This document shows positions 43,866-54,500 of a stretch of DNA of 64,000 bases, piece by piece; position 1 is the first letter of the stretch; every line of letters starts with the position of its first letter. Source of the DNA: Ischnura elegans (Eukaryota > Arthropoda > Insecta > Odonata > Coenagrionidae); NCBI RefSeq assembly GCF_921293095.1, contig NC_060254.1:57210069-57274068 (forward strand), given 5' to 3'. A program made the position numbers and the translations under genes. The notes beneath the pieces were generated by a model, which saw only the letters and a list, made by a program, of their open reading frames with translations, made no database searches and was not told where the DNA came from.

Positions 43866-44124
43866 AACGGCAGCGGTATAACTCATAAATAGATTGCATG
43901 ACTTTTAAGGTAGCCTACTAACCTATGTAAAACTTAATGCATGTTTCTTAATTTTATTTTTATTCCTAACAGCATATGGTAGCACAATTTGTTAATATAC
44001 GTGACGTTTTTTGTACCGTGTGGTGTGCATGTGGGAGTCCAATTGCATGCTGCATGCTGGTGATTGATCACCCCCTGCCAAACACCCTAGAGGTGGCTCG
44101 CAGGGTATTATATAGATATAGATG
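43866..44124 (+). repeat. Dispersed repeat B, copy 2, inside array S
   Basis: Carries the same blocks as 8930-9378 without the extra 180 bp, and ends in ATATAGATATAGATG. It splits one tandem unit after GTCGATGA; the unit resumes with GATGGTTTTC, so GATG may be a short target duplication. Confidence 0.7.
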
Positions 44125-44422
44125 GTTTTCTTAAATAGGAAAAACGGACGTCTATTACTGAAGGGCCGAAAGGACATGCCCCTCCATCATAAATGGAGAA
44201 AACTCAAAATGTTTTTAAAAAGTCGTAGTATGAATAAGCATCGTAGTATAATATGATTTTTTTGCGACCGCATGGTCTTAAGCGGAAGTGCAAGACGCCC
44301 AAGGCTGGCCGCGAAAATTGTTAAGTGGCCGAGCAGAGAGGACGGGGCGTGTTGCGTCACGTGCCAAGGAGATACGTAGAAAGAGAAAGTGGGGCGCTTA
44401 TTTGGGAGCCTCACCGCATCAC

Positions 44423-44675
44423 CAGTGGCGCAGCGAGGGGGAGGGGGTTCGGACCGCCCCCAAAAATAAAAGCACACATACTTTGCGTCACAAAAGATAA
44501 CCAAACATTGAAATATCATGAATTTACAAAAGATTTCTTCAACAAATGAATTTTTTTCGATTATGAAAAGAGCTAAAATTAGTTTAAAACCCTCTATACA
44601 ATACCCTATTTTTCAAAAATTTTAACTCCTGGCATTGGATCCCTCTCCCGAATAAAATTCCTGATTACGCCACTG
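44423..44675 (+). mobile_element. hAT-like MITE family C2, copy 1 (253 bp), perfect TSD
   Basis: CAGTGGCGCAGCGAGGGG at 44423 and inverted CAGTGGCGTAATCAGG end at 44675. The flanking octamer CGCATCAC is identical on both sides (44415-44422, 44676-44683). Internal sequence (AAAAGCACACATACTTTGCG, CAAAAATTTTAACTCC) differs from C1 but matches 61172-61426. Confidence 0.95.
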
Positions 44676-45304
44676 CGCATCACGGCTACACCTTGTACAC
44701 GTGTTAATAATCAATGATGGTTTTCTCTCATAGTAAAACTGAGCATCTAGTAGTGGGGGTCGCCCCGCCCCGGGTCCCCTCATAAATGAGGAATACTGAG
44801 AATTTACTAAAATCATAGTCTAAATTAATTGAATGAATTGTTTACGAAGGCATAGTGTTAGGTGGAAGTGAAAGGCGCCCGATTCAGGCGGCGAAATTTA
44901 TTTGGTGTCCGGGCATCGTGAGCAGAAGGTGCCGTCACGTGTCAAGGAGAAACAGAGAAACAGAAAGAGGTGGGCTGTTTTGGGAGCCTTACCACATCAC
45001 GGGTACACTTCGCACACGTGTAAATAGTCGATCATGGTCTTCTTTCACATCAAAAAAAGAGAATCTAATAGTTTGGGAGACTGGGGACCTCGGATCCCCC
45101 CGAGAAATAGGGAAACCTGAGAATTTTTAAAGATCGTAGTCTGAATTAGTTTCATGAATTATTCACGAGAGCACGGTCTTTGACGTAAGTGCAAGGCTTC
45201 CGAAACTGGATGAGAAATTTATTTAGATGCCGTGAAGAGTGTGGGGAATGGGTGCTTTCCTTCACGTCCAACGAGATACGCCGAAAGAGAGAAAGACTAT
45301 AGAG

Positions 45305-45524
45305 CCATGAATAAAGCACAAATGGTAATATTCACACTATTTTATTTATCACTTAACCGACCATGGTTTCGACACTTGGTGTCTTTTTCAATACCTTGAA
45401 TACATTGCATTTAATACTTGAATACATTTTCAATACTTTGAAAATGACACCAAGTGTCGAAACCATGGTCGGTTAAGTGATAAATAAAATAGTGTGGGTA
45501 TTACCATTTGTGCTTCAATCATGG
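45305..45524. ncRNA. Hammerhead-like inverted hairpin inside array S
   Basis: Arms 45305-45391 and 45437-45524 are about 92% complementary over 85 bp. Both arms, each on its own strand, carry stem II GACAC/GTGTC with a CAA loop, then GAAACCATGGTCGG, that is GAAA, a short stem III and a GUC triplet, as in the hairpin at 39834. The CUGAUGA box is degenerate (TTTGAAAA), so cleavage is unlikely. The loop has two copies of CTTGAATACATT. The hairpin interrupts a tandem unit after AAAGAGAGAAAG. Confidence 0.65.
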
Positions 45525-45960
45525 ATATATCATTATTCCACAAAATTAAGCCGGAAGAGATTTTATAAGATTTCAGAGTATCAGTATATCATGGCTCCAC
45601 CTCGCACGCTTGAGGATGGCCAATAAGGGTGATCCTCCTCCTTCTTTTCCAGAAAGCGTCCATCGGTCGGGAAGCGTTGGGACCACCCATGAATTGACGC
45701 GGCGACATAGCCCAAACGTTTTATTCAACATGAGGAGAACCCGCGAAAGTTTTAACGAAGAATTACTGTGGAAAGTATTATTTTACCGCTTATAAAATTC
45801 TATAATGCAAATCTGAAAAGACCTCAAAAATAATCTTTTTGAATAACCATAAAAAAGCATCAGGTTTTCTTAATTCACATGACTCATTTATAAAATTTAT
45901 TTTTATGCAATCTTTTTACACCGAGAATATTTTAAACAGAGCAAATTAATAAGATCTTAG

Positions 45961-46605
45961 AAAGGATAGTTTCCTTCATGAAAGAAAACGAAAGGCATTG
46001 ATTGCGATTCGTCACCCATCATTAGTGTATTCATAATGCACAATTTATTTGGTTTTAGAAATCCCAGTTTAGACGAATGTTAAGGGTCAATTTTAACCTC
46101 ATTTGAAAAAGGCCACATTGGCGCCCATGCGATGCCACTCCACGTGACGTCACAGGGACCTAGTTTCTATACGAGTAGATAGGAGTTTTACATCGCCTGA
46201 GATTACCAATGCATGGATGAGGCACAGAGCTCAGGGAAAGGTCGGAAAGTTTTCTTCGTTTGATAGGGTATTATAATAATCCTTATTTAAGCCAAGCGCT
46301 ACCTGCTAGCAGGGTACTCTGATACCTGCTAGCAGCCTGCATCGTATCAGCGCTCAAAGCCTCGCCCCAAGGTCAACTCACACGGCGACAGCGGGAACCC
46401 AAATGACGTCACAAGGAGTTTTCCCAGCTTTCATACTTAGCCGTCGCGTTTTTGCGCGATTGATAATGTTCACTTTTCATTTAAATGCGAAAAATAGATA
46501 TCGTCATTAAAAAATCTAAAAGCGTGAAATACGTATTCCAGGAGTAAGTAAGGAGGACATCTTTCGATGAAGGCAATTTAAAAAAAAATGGAAATCAACC
46601 CATTT
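45961..46605 (-). mobile_element. Repeat family A, copy 5 (645 bp)
   Basis: Reverse orientation, ends eroded (AAAGGATAGTTTCC at 45961). TGACGTCA intact at 46145-46152. About 25 bp are missing near the middle compared with the 667-bp copies (the TGTTTCCCTGAG to CTATT part). Confidence 0.8.
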
Positions 46606-46837
46606 TTCAATTGCATAAAAAAATTGGCTCAAGTTACTCGAGCCTTTTTTTATTACACTTTTCATATAAGCTTCACGATAGGAGCGATTGTTGTAGGGCC
46701 CCCTCGGCGATCGCTGGCCAGACCGCCCCTAAAGCGACATAGCTTTCGATAAATAATCATCATCATCAGAGATAAATTATTATTAATAGTTATCCAACCA
46801 TGAGACCTCAAAATGGTATACCACACAGAAATGACTC

Positions 46838-47336
46838 ACAAGGAGACATCGCCAAAGTGACGTTCGGGATCTGCATGCGGATGTTATTAACTGAAACTAT
46901 ATAGGTAAGGTAGAAAAAGTGTCACGGCTTTCTTCCACATAGGCCCGGGTTCGAGAAATATTCGCTTGTAAAGATTTCGCGCAGTATGACATCCCTTGAG
47001 TAATCGCTACCTCTTAACTATGGCCGTGTTTTTCTCTCTTCTAATTTTTGAAATCACTGTTACATATTATCCCCATTCGTTTTATTTAGTTACTTACTTC
47101 GCGATTTTTTAAATTTAATATCAATTTATGGATTTTAAACGAAACTCCGAATTGTTCCTTACCAGGGCGATTACTCAAGGGATGTCATGTTGCGCGAAGT
47201 CTTTACAAGCGAATATCTATCGAACCCGGGCCTATGTGGAAGAAAGCCGCGACACTTTTTCTACCTTGCCTATATAGTTTGAGAAAATAACATCCGCATC
47301 CAGATCCTGAACATCACTTTGGCGACGTCTCCTTGT
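46838..47336. mobile_element. Foldback element, 170-bp arms, 159-bp spacer
   Basis: Arms 46838-47007 and 47167-47336 have equal length and are about 90% complementary, including AAACTATATAGG, GTAGAAAAAGTGTC, TTCTTCCACATAGGCCCGGG and TGACATCCCTTGAGTAATCG. The spacer is AT-rich and non-coding. Long symmetrical arms with no gene suggest a foldback-type transposon or a palindromic rearrangement; class unknown. Confidence 0.85.
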
Positions 47337-47639
47337 CAGTGAATTTTAGTCGATGATTGCTTTCTTTCAGGAACAGGAGGATGTCTATTAATATGGGGTT
47401 AGGGAATCCGGGTAAATCGTAAGGCGAGAGATCTGGTATTTTATTAAGAATTACCAACTCCGAACAATTGGTTTTTGATAATCCTAGATTATACGGATAG
47501 TGATATGTGCCTACGAAAGGTTTGTTGCAGTCGATATTTCGTGGCGAATGGCTCGAGTATACAGAATCACTGCATGCCGCGGTCATGAACTCGCAATCAA
47601 TTCATTAAACTAATTCAGATTACGATTATTTTCAATTCT

Positions 47640-48358
47640 CAATTTTAAGATCCTTATTTTTTGGGTTTACCCGTGTCACAAATTAAAATTCCACCAGTTT
47701 CGTCCCCGCTGCTGGAGACTTCATCAGGGCGATGACACTTTTTCTTCGTGCGCGTGAATATATATTCTCAGAAAGGTTGGGGTGGGGGAAGAGTGGGGGA
47801 TAGGTTTGGGGCTTTCGAGAATGATTTGGCGATTATTGGAAGCCAGGATGTGCTGATGTGTTGTCCTTGGTCCCTGTTGAAATTATCCCGGTGTTTTCTT
47901 ATCTCAAGGGCCTCCCTTATTATTCTGGTTTTTAAGTGTCTTTCCTTCGCCAGGACTTCTACGCTGGTAGCCTCGATGTCATGCCCTGTTGCGGCGTGTT
48001 CTGCGACGGCTGATTTTTCGGTGTGGCCCAGTCGAATGGCGGCGGCATGCTCCTTCATTCTTGTCCGTATGGTTCTGCCCGTCTCGTCCACATACACTTT
48101 ACCGCATGTCTGGCAGTTTATTTTATATACGGTTTCTAACAGGTCTTTTTCTTTGACATTCCGGATGATATCTTTAATTCGCCTGCGTGGTTCGAATATT
48201 GTTTTAATGTCATATTTTTCTAAAATCCTGGCTATCCTATCTGTAGCCCCCTTGATATAAGGCAGGTATCCTCTTTTTCCGTTGTCATTTTCGTCTGCGT
48301 TTACGGGCCGAGGAGTGGAATTTAGTTTTTTGTTGATGGTCCTTTCTACTAGAGGCTA
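47640..48358 (-). pseudogene. Penelope-like element 3' region: GIY-YIG endonuclease
   Basis: On the minus strand an uninterrupted frame runs from about 48352 to 47768. It reads KRGYLPYIKGATDRIARIL, a linker, DLLETVYKINCQTCGKVYVD, ETGRTIRTRMKEHAAAI and a short Pro-rich end. VYKI, CxxC, VYV and ETGRxxxxRxxEH are the conserved elements of the GIY-YIG nuclease fused C-terminal to the RT of Penelope-like elements; the YIG Gly is Asp here. This domain nicks target DNA for reverse transcription. The RT and 5' part are missing: the frame meets a stop at the truncation point near 48355. The 3' untranslated part contains a hammerhead motif (47673-47738), as in known family members. Confidence 0.9.
47673..47738 (-). 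ncRNA. Hammerhead motif in the Penelope-like element
   Basis: Minus strand: CTGATGA (47727 down to 47721), stem II GTCTCC/GGGGAC with loop AGCAGC, GAAA (47701-47698), 2-bp stem III, and outer stem I GTGTCA (47738-47733) with TGACAC (47678-47673). Position 17 is G where A, C or U is needed, so this copy is probably not self-cleaving. Starts 30 bp after the endonuclease stop codon, as in the pseudo-LTR of these elements. Confidence 0.8.
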
Positions 48359-48540
48359 ATTTTACGGTGCGCGGAGTCATTTAAATTGCACTAGCGTGTG
48401 TACATTTTCAAAATGTATAAAAAACAAAAAAATAATTTAGAATTTAGGACAAAATTTTCTTTAAAATGGCCTAATATTCCTTATTTTAGCATGCAACACA
48501 ATCCCAGATAAAAATTTGGTAAGTAGAGCGGTATACCATT

Positions 48541-48770
48541 TTGACGCCGACAGTAAGTGGCCGTTCAGCGTGTGAGGAAAGCCTGGCAGTCACGTGTAAA
48601 GGAGAACCATCGCGAGAGAAAGAGGATCACTGATTTGGGAGCCTCACCACATCACAGTTCCTACTCATGCACATGAGCATATTCGATGATGATTTTTCTT
48701 CATAGGAAAAAAGCAGCGTCTATCAGACGGGCCTCAGGGGACCCGGCCCCATAGAAATGAGGGAAACTGA
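48541..48770 (+). repeat. Array S unit, separated copy 6
   Basis: AAGTGGCCGTTCAGCGTG, AGTCACGTGTAAAGGAGAA, TGGGAGCCTCACCACATCAC, TCGATGATGATTTTTCTTCA and GAAATGAGGGAAACTGA follow unit order; the unit breaks off into a LINE tail at 48771. Confidence 0.8.
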
Positions 48771-49100
48771 TTTTTTTAATAATAATAAACGTCTTTATTG
48801 GGCGAGATTGGGACTAGAAAGTCCCATTTTCCATCTAACCCCTCGTCAAACATGAAATATATGCAGTTAAATACATTGTCAAGTTGCTCATGAAATTACA
48901 TGCAGAGAAATTACATAAAAAGAAATAGAAGTTCCATTTTGAATCAACAAATAAAATTATAATTTAACAAAGTTACCATTGACCAAGTGTAAAAAGATGT
49001 TAGTGAACGTGGGAAAAACATAAGGGTATTGACTTTCGTCCTTATTGGAAAAAAACCCATTGCAAGAAAAACGCCCACACAAGAAGGGGGCATGAAAAAC
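48771..49100 (-). pseudogene. LINE 3' end with (TAA)n tail
   Basis: Read on the minus strand the sequence ends GGGACTTTCTAGTCCCAATC then TCGCCCAATAAAGACG and (TTATTA)n at 48771-48790. A short body, a GGGACT palindrome, an AATAAA signal and a trinucleotide tail are typical of CR1/Jockey-type 3' ends in insects. No RT motif remains. It is inserted between two array S units. Confidence 0.6.
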
Positions 49101-49104
49101 CTGC

Positions 49105-49490
49105 GAAAACCTACGTAGTATGACTGAGATGGATGGATAGTTCACAATGGTATGGCCTTGGGAGGAAGTGCAAGGCGTCCGAGTCTGGCCGCGAAATTTA
49201 CAAGGTGGGCGTGCATCGTGGGAGGAGGGTTTGAGTTACCGTCACGTCTCGAGGAGATACGCCGAAACAGAGAGGGACTCAGGTTTGTGAGACTCACCAC
49301 ATCAATGCTCAACCTCGCACACGAGTTAATAGTCGATGATGGTTTTCTTTCATTGGAAAAAAGGCGTCCCTTAAGCGGAAAAAAGGTGTGGGACTCGTCC
49401 ATCTCCCCTCCGCAATAAGGAAAACTTAGACTCAAAAAATTTCGTATCTTGAATTAGTTTATGGAAGTATTAAGCGGGCATGGCCGCGGT
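49105..49490 (+). repeat. Array S unit, separated copy 7
   Basis: GGCCTTGGGAGGAAGTGCAA, TCTGGCCGCGAAATTTA, CGTCACGTCTCGAGGAGATA, CTCACCACATCA, TAGTCGATGATGGTTTTCTT and TTGAATTAGTTTATGGAAGT follow the unit order. Nearly full length. Confidence 0.85.
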
Positions 49491-50209
49491 ATTCAGTGAT
49501 TCTTCCTACTCGAGCCATAAAAATCGACCGCATTAACCTTTTCGTAGGCATACATCACTTTCCATTTACTACTGGATTTTCAAAAAAGAATTGTTAGGTG
49601 TTAGTAATTCATAGCAAGATACCAGATCTCAAATCTTGCGATATATTCTTGTGGGGATAATTCAAAAGCGTTGCTTGTACACAAAAAAATCCGTGACCTC
49701 AACCACTCAATAAACAGGATAAATGAAACAATGGCAATTTTTAACGAAGTAATGTAAACTAATATTTGGACAGAAGTTAAGTACCGTTTGGAAATTTTTG
49801 TCGAGCGACTGAGGTTGCATTTGTTAAAATTTTCAAATATGCAACAAAATTGTTTCTGACGAAAAATTCGGAAAATAAAAATATAGACCGTAAGTAAGTC
49901 TGTTTTCATTTAAACCAGGTCAAAAGCGTACCATTATTTCATGGTAACCCTGTACATACAAATACAAAACGCTAAGGCTGTGTTTTTTTTTCAAATAAGT
50001 AAATTCTCACATCTCCTAGCATTATGTATCCATCATCTTTAGTTACTGCTAAGCACCATTAGATCGGAATTAGTACGGATAAGGGAAGACAAATCAAATG
50101 CACCCTTTTTCGACGTCGATAAAAAGGTAAAAAAATTGATTCGCTTGGAACATGAGGATATATGAATATGATCTGACTTTTCCGGGGCGTTTCTTCACAT
50201 TAGTGACGA
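49491..50209. other. Unassigned AT-rich sequence
   Basis: A minus-strand frame at 49601-49909 (102 codons) lacks domains. Nothing else seen. Confidence 0.4.
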
Positions 50210-50391
50210 CTTTCGGTCGTTCCTCCGCGTTGTGTTGTCTGAAGGCGACGATAGCTTCTCCAGCCATCCTACTGGCCTCTTCGGATCATAAGTCAGGCGG
50301 GTCTTCTGACCTGAAGACGCCTGCAGGATGGCTGGAGAAACCGTCGCGTCGTCGCTTTTAAACAACATTACGCGAAGGAATGCCCGAAAGC
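50210..50391. ncRNA. Hammerhead-like inverted hairpin
   Basis: Arms 50210-50284 and 50310-50391 are about 80% complementary (shared GGATGGCTGGAGAA and AACGCGGAGGAA-like blocks), joined by GTCAGGCGGGTCTTCTGAC, itself a small palindrome. On the plus strand CTGAAGA (50311-50317) fits the relaxed core CUGANGA and GAAA lies at 50337-50340 with a possible stem (GCC/GGC) between. The stem II geometry is irregular, so this is a weaker ribozyme candidate than those at 39.9 and 47.7 kb. Confidence 0.45.
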
Positions 50392-50639
50392 CATTATTAA
50401 TGTATGAGGAAATACGGTGCACAAAAATTCAAAAGAAAATTACATTTATTCCGTTTCATGCACCTACCTCTTTAACCTTTCACAATATCCATCCCCTTTC
50501 AGGAAATGCGGTGAAATAAAATGGCTAATGACAAGTGATACGCGAAAATCGCTAATGCGATAAATGCGATATTGATGCGATACACGTGAATATATGCGGC
50601 ATTGGCGCGATGACTGGACTTTTATGATATTTATACCTC

Positions 50640-50706
50640 AAATTTGCCTTTTCGATGGCAAAATTCGTAAATTTAGTGCCGAGCCTGCCCCTCGCTACGC
50701 CACTTG
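50640..50706. repeat. hAT-like MITE end fragment
   Basis: The stretch ends GCCCCTCGCTACGCCACTTG, the inverse of the CAGTGGCG(T/C)AGCGAGG end of families C1/C2. The partner end was not found. Confidence 0.5.
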
Positions 50707-51349
50707 ACGTTGGGTCTTACTGCTTCATACATGGTGACATGTACTATGGGGGAAAAAAGTATCCCGACAAAGTTTGTGCCGCCACCATCGCTTCACAGGA
50801 GAATGGATTCCCTTTCTAACGGTATACAATCCTTGGAATGAGACGAGGTAAATTCAAATACGGTTTTATTTGAGCCACCAAGGTCGTGACGGTGAATTTG
50901 CCTGCCTCAAACCGAGGCTCAAATGCATTTCGTACTCCTCTCTAGAATGTTGGCGCATTCGATATCCTTAGGAATTGTGCCTTTCTTTTACCCGCTATCT
51001 CCCTCAAACCCTCCTTTCCGTTCCTTCTTCGCTCCTACTGCGGCACTCGTAATACAATTCACTGGAAGGTGATCTCCAGTTTTCTCTCGAAAATTTACGG
51101 GATAAATATTCGCTAGACGTAATCTGCAAGGCAGCATTAGCGATGAGAGATTTTGAGCATCATGAATAACTCTAAATACACTGGTCAACAAAAAACTTCT
51201 TTCTATCCTAGAGATGTTGTTGGGGTAATCCTTTTCGTCCTGATTCCAAATCTGGGCTCAGATCTTTTTTTATCAAGTCTACTTTCTTTAGGACGACTGT
51301 ACTAAATAAGTGTTCAAGGGTATTTAAGCAAATAAATCGTGATTTTAAA

Positions 51350-52990
51350 AAATGTGAAAAAAAGTACTTTGATAGTATTTTCTCGTATATTTAGCATCTG
51401 GTAAGTCCCTATTCAGTGTCAATCAGTAATTTGCTAACATGTTGCTGAAATTTCCTAGGTGCTATTTTTCCAAATGTAAAATATGTTGGTCGAAACGCTC
51501 ACTGTGTTCATCTCTAACAGCGCAGAGGTTTTGTGGTAAAAGACAGGGTTTGAGTCAAAATAATAAATTTTTAAATTCATATTGCAGCCCATATTTTGGT
51601 ACGATTTAATTATATTAATCTAGCCACCAGATCATGGTAATTTTCAGCCAAGATATTTCATAAAACATGTTCAGATACATTTCTAAATGCGTTCCACGCG
51701 TTTTTCTCCGTTGATCTAACTCACTGTTGAAATTCCGAGTCCTTCAATTCCTAATCTTCATATTCCTTATTTGATCTTAGCCTCACTTAATCAAAGGACT
51801 TTTGTTTCAAATTAGTTAAACCGGCACCATTATTGCACATGGCTTCATCAAAATTTTAAAAAGTCCTTATTTAATATGCAGAGGTGGAAAAAGAATATTT
51901 TTTGGGTCGACCAAAGGCTAACAAAGGACGTTTTTGGATCCAAGGACGAGTTCTTTATGTTCCGAACAATTTTTTTCTGTCTGTGATATCCCATTCGCAG
52001 GTGAAGCAACAACATTTCGTATAGCCAAGCTGTAATCCAAGTAACATAGAAATTACTTTAAGTGGCCACAAATTTTCCATTTATATTTTTGGTAGTGATA
52101 TTTTCTATAAGTAACCGCATATTCTCGTAAGATTCTTTCATTTCAGTTTCATGAGTTAACAGTATTGATGGGAGCTCATTTCCATTCTTTATGAGATTAG
52201 CCTTTAACATAACCTAGGAGGAATAAATGAACAAACGCTAATCATCTTTGTTTAATTCAAAATGAAGAGTATCCATAACACAGAGAACATCATTGCAAAT
52301 AGCAAATCGTTTTTTGGAGAATAAACCAAATTAAATTCGTCATGGCGAGAGCGGGACATCTAAAGTTTCGTATTTGGATGCAACAATTTTCAACCCTTTA
52401 ATCGTGATCCTAAGATTTCACCCTGCTTTTTGGGTAACATATAAATCGTGCACTAGATAATTTAAATCCTCTTACGTTATGAAATGAGGTCCAGCAGATT
52501 TACTCGGTCCAAAATTTGGGTCCTTCGAGTCTCCGAATCCTTCATTATCACGTTCTTGATTACTTTCTGAATCTTTGCTAAGATTAACATACTCCATTGG
52601 TTACGGCACTTTTAAATATTCGGAGTGAGGGAACGGTAGTATCGCTGATTCAAAGTTGTCTGGATATTTTACTGAGTGTTTTGACTTCGTTGTAATTCCT
52701 TTCATTTTTGAAATTGCAATATGATCTGCCAAATCATGGGGACGGCAAACTCCTTGTGACATTTTTTTGTCCAACCAGTAAGAAGCCCTACACTGGTGCC
52801 ACACAACACATGGGGAGCCCATCCTTTATCTTGGCCATCCTACAGGCAGTCAAAATAAAGCTTATAACACTGTCTGAAAAAGGGAATAATTTTCCACCTT
52901 TGAGCCTTAAAAGTAATTTCACCGTATACATAACGAAAGTCATCAGGATGGTTCACGCACTATCTAAATAGCCTGGCCTGATTAAAGTTA
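51350..52990 (-). pseudogene. Decayed member of an uncharacterised multicopy animal protein family
   Basis: Minus strand, several frames with stops. In order: CVNHPDDFRYVYGEITFKAQ and YKLYFDC then WAPHV and LLTGW (52990-52760), MKGITTKSKHSVKYPD and ILPFPHSEYLKVP (52705-52601), EDLNYLVHDLYVTQK (near 52450), ICNDV...FELNKDD, RLFIYSS (near 52290-52240), ENMRLLIENI (near 52120), LSEAKIK (near 51775) and GCNMNLKIYY (near 51570). I recognise this order from a protein family repeated in many insect and cnidarian genomes without assigned function; an N-terminal Cys-rich segment may bind zinc. That recognition is from memory. Its position inside TIRs suggests it is transposon-borne. It is non-functional here. 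Confidence 0.65.
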
Positions 52991-52999
52991 GCCACTTAT

Positions 53000-54500
53000 C
53001 AGCGATTAAATTGTAATAACCTGTAATTTCCTGCGATCATCGAAATTCTCCATCTTCTACTATCTTCAGAGAAAGCAAACGTCTTCACTCTTCTACACCT
53101 GGTCAAATGATGATGTGAAGTGGCAGCTGAGGCAGTATTGCTTTGAACAAAACGGTAGGATAGTACGATTTTAAACACATTTTGACAGAATAGGAAGGCA
53201 TAACATCGTAGGACAACATGTTTTTTCAGGAAAGTTTTATTTTCACTTTCTCATGCTATCACGATACATAAATGAATTAATTTACTACTTTCGTAAAAGA
53301 AATAAACAAATACTAAGCTGTCCTAAAGAAACTAGATGTGATAAAAAGAATCTATACCGGATTCGGAATAAGCGCGAAAAATACGTCTAAGATCACTCAA
53401 CAGCGTCTCTAGAACAAAATCTATGTTGACCGGTCATGCCTAAACAATTATCACTTTTAAAAGTTTTAGTGCGTCAATGGCGACTGAAAATTTCTTCAAT
53501 CATATGGAAATGATTGCTACAAATTTAATTGACGACACATTTTTTCGAGGTAAATTACATAAATCGTAAAACAAAACTAACATTTTATTTTTTCCTATCC
53601 AGAGGCAAAAAAATTATTTTCTGCAGTTTGATACCTCACTTTTTATCAATGTATTTGAAAACAAATTTTTTAAATTAAAACAATGCATGAAATTTTGCTG
53701 CCAAATTACCTACTTTTGAAAATATTTAAGAGTTAAATAAAATATCTAAATTAATGTAGCAAAAATGAAAGACAAAAAAATATACTCCAATGAATTCTCA
53801 CTTCACTTGGGACAATATCTCTCCTTTTATTAGATTCTAAATCTCAGCAGCACCTTGATGTATTATAATATGTCAGCATCAACATATCCGGTTGTTCATC
53901 TACGTCCTAATCGGTTACATCTCAGGTGGAGGTCTTCTCCGATTGTTCAATGCCTCATTACCCACCCTGTTGCGTTTCTTCGAGTAGCATACGGTACTTC
54001 AATTTTTATTCACCCTTCGCTATGTTTCCGCTACTGTTAAGCCTGCCCCCAACAAGCTGACTACTTTTCCCTCTTTCGCCTGCCGACAAAGGTATCTTCA
54101 ATTAAGATAGGAAAATATCCTTCTCGATAGAAAGGAAAACGCGTTCTGGCAATGTGCACGGCAGTCCTTCCAGAAAAGCTAAAACTTTTCAAACCAACTG
54201 CATTCAAATGCGTGGCCCGCCGAATATTCTCGTTGACTGTCTTGTTTACGTTAAGAGAAAGCTTGCTATGGCCCTAGTGATTTAAGTCGTTTCGTTGAGA
54301 TAGGCGAAGGAAAATTCAGAGGAGCGTTTCCAATGTGCGCTTATGATGCCGTCGAATGCGTCTCTATTCTACGGATTTCATCGCCAGTCATGCTTTGGGT
54401 TGCGGGAGACTCAGGCCGCGTATTTGGACGGCGAAGGCAGGAAATGGTTTGCCTTGTTTGAATTTCCCTCACTGACCAAAGAATAGCAACCCACTGGAAA
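53000..54500. other. Unassigned interior of the 3.8-kb element
   Basis: AT-rich from 53000 to about 53850, more balanced after. Short frames at 53855-54040 and 54579-54770 have no domain. Nothing else is recognised. Confidence 0.4.

Larger units (their letters stand above)
42465..45630 (+). repeat. Tandem repeat array S, about 320-340 bp unit, five eroded units
   Basis: Successive units begin with GGCGGAAGTGCAAGGCG-like sequence (near 42491, 43680, 44281, 44868 and 45184) and share TGGCCGCGAAA, CGTCACGTGTCAAGGAGATA, CGCCGAAAGAGAAAG, TGGGAGCCTCACCACATCA, CGCACACGTGTAAATAGTCG, ATGATGGTTTTCTTTCATAG, GGGGACC and ATGAGGAAAACTGAGAATTT in this order. Unit spacing after subtracting insertions is 316-340 bp. 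Units are interrupted by hAT MITEs (42737-43047, 44423-44675), repeat B (43866-44124), a SINE scrap plus MITE (43137-43457) and a ribozyme hairpin (45305-45524). Two more units are at 48541-48770 and 49105-49490. Non-coding; satellite-like. Confidence 0.85.

Noticed and set aside
47748..48260. 170-codon plus-strand frame over the Penelope-like region
   Set aside because: It is the antisense shadow of the GIY-YIG endonuclease frame on the minus strand.
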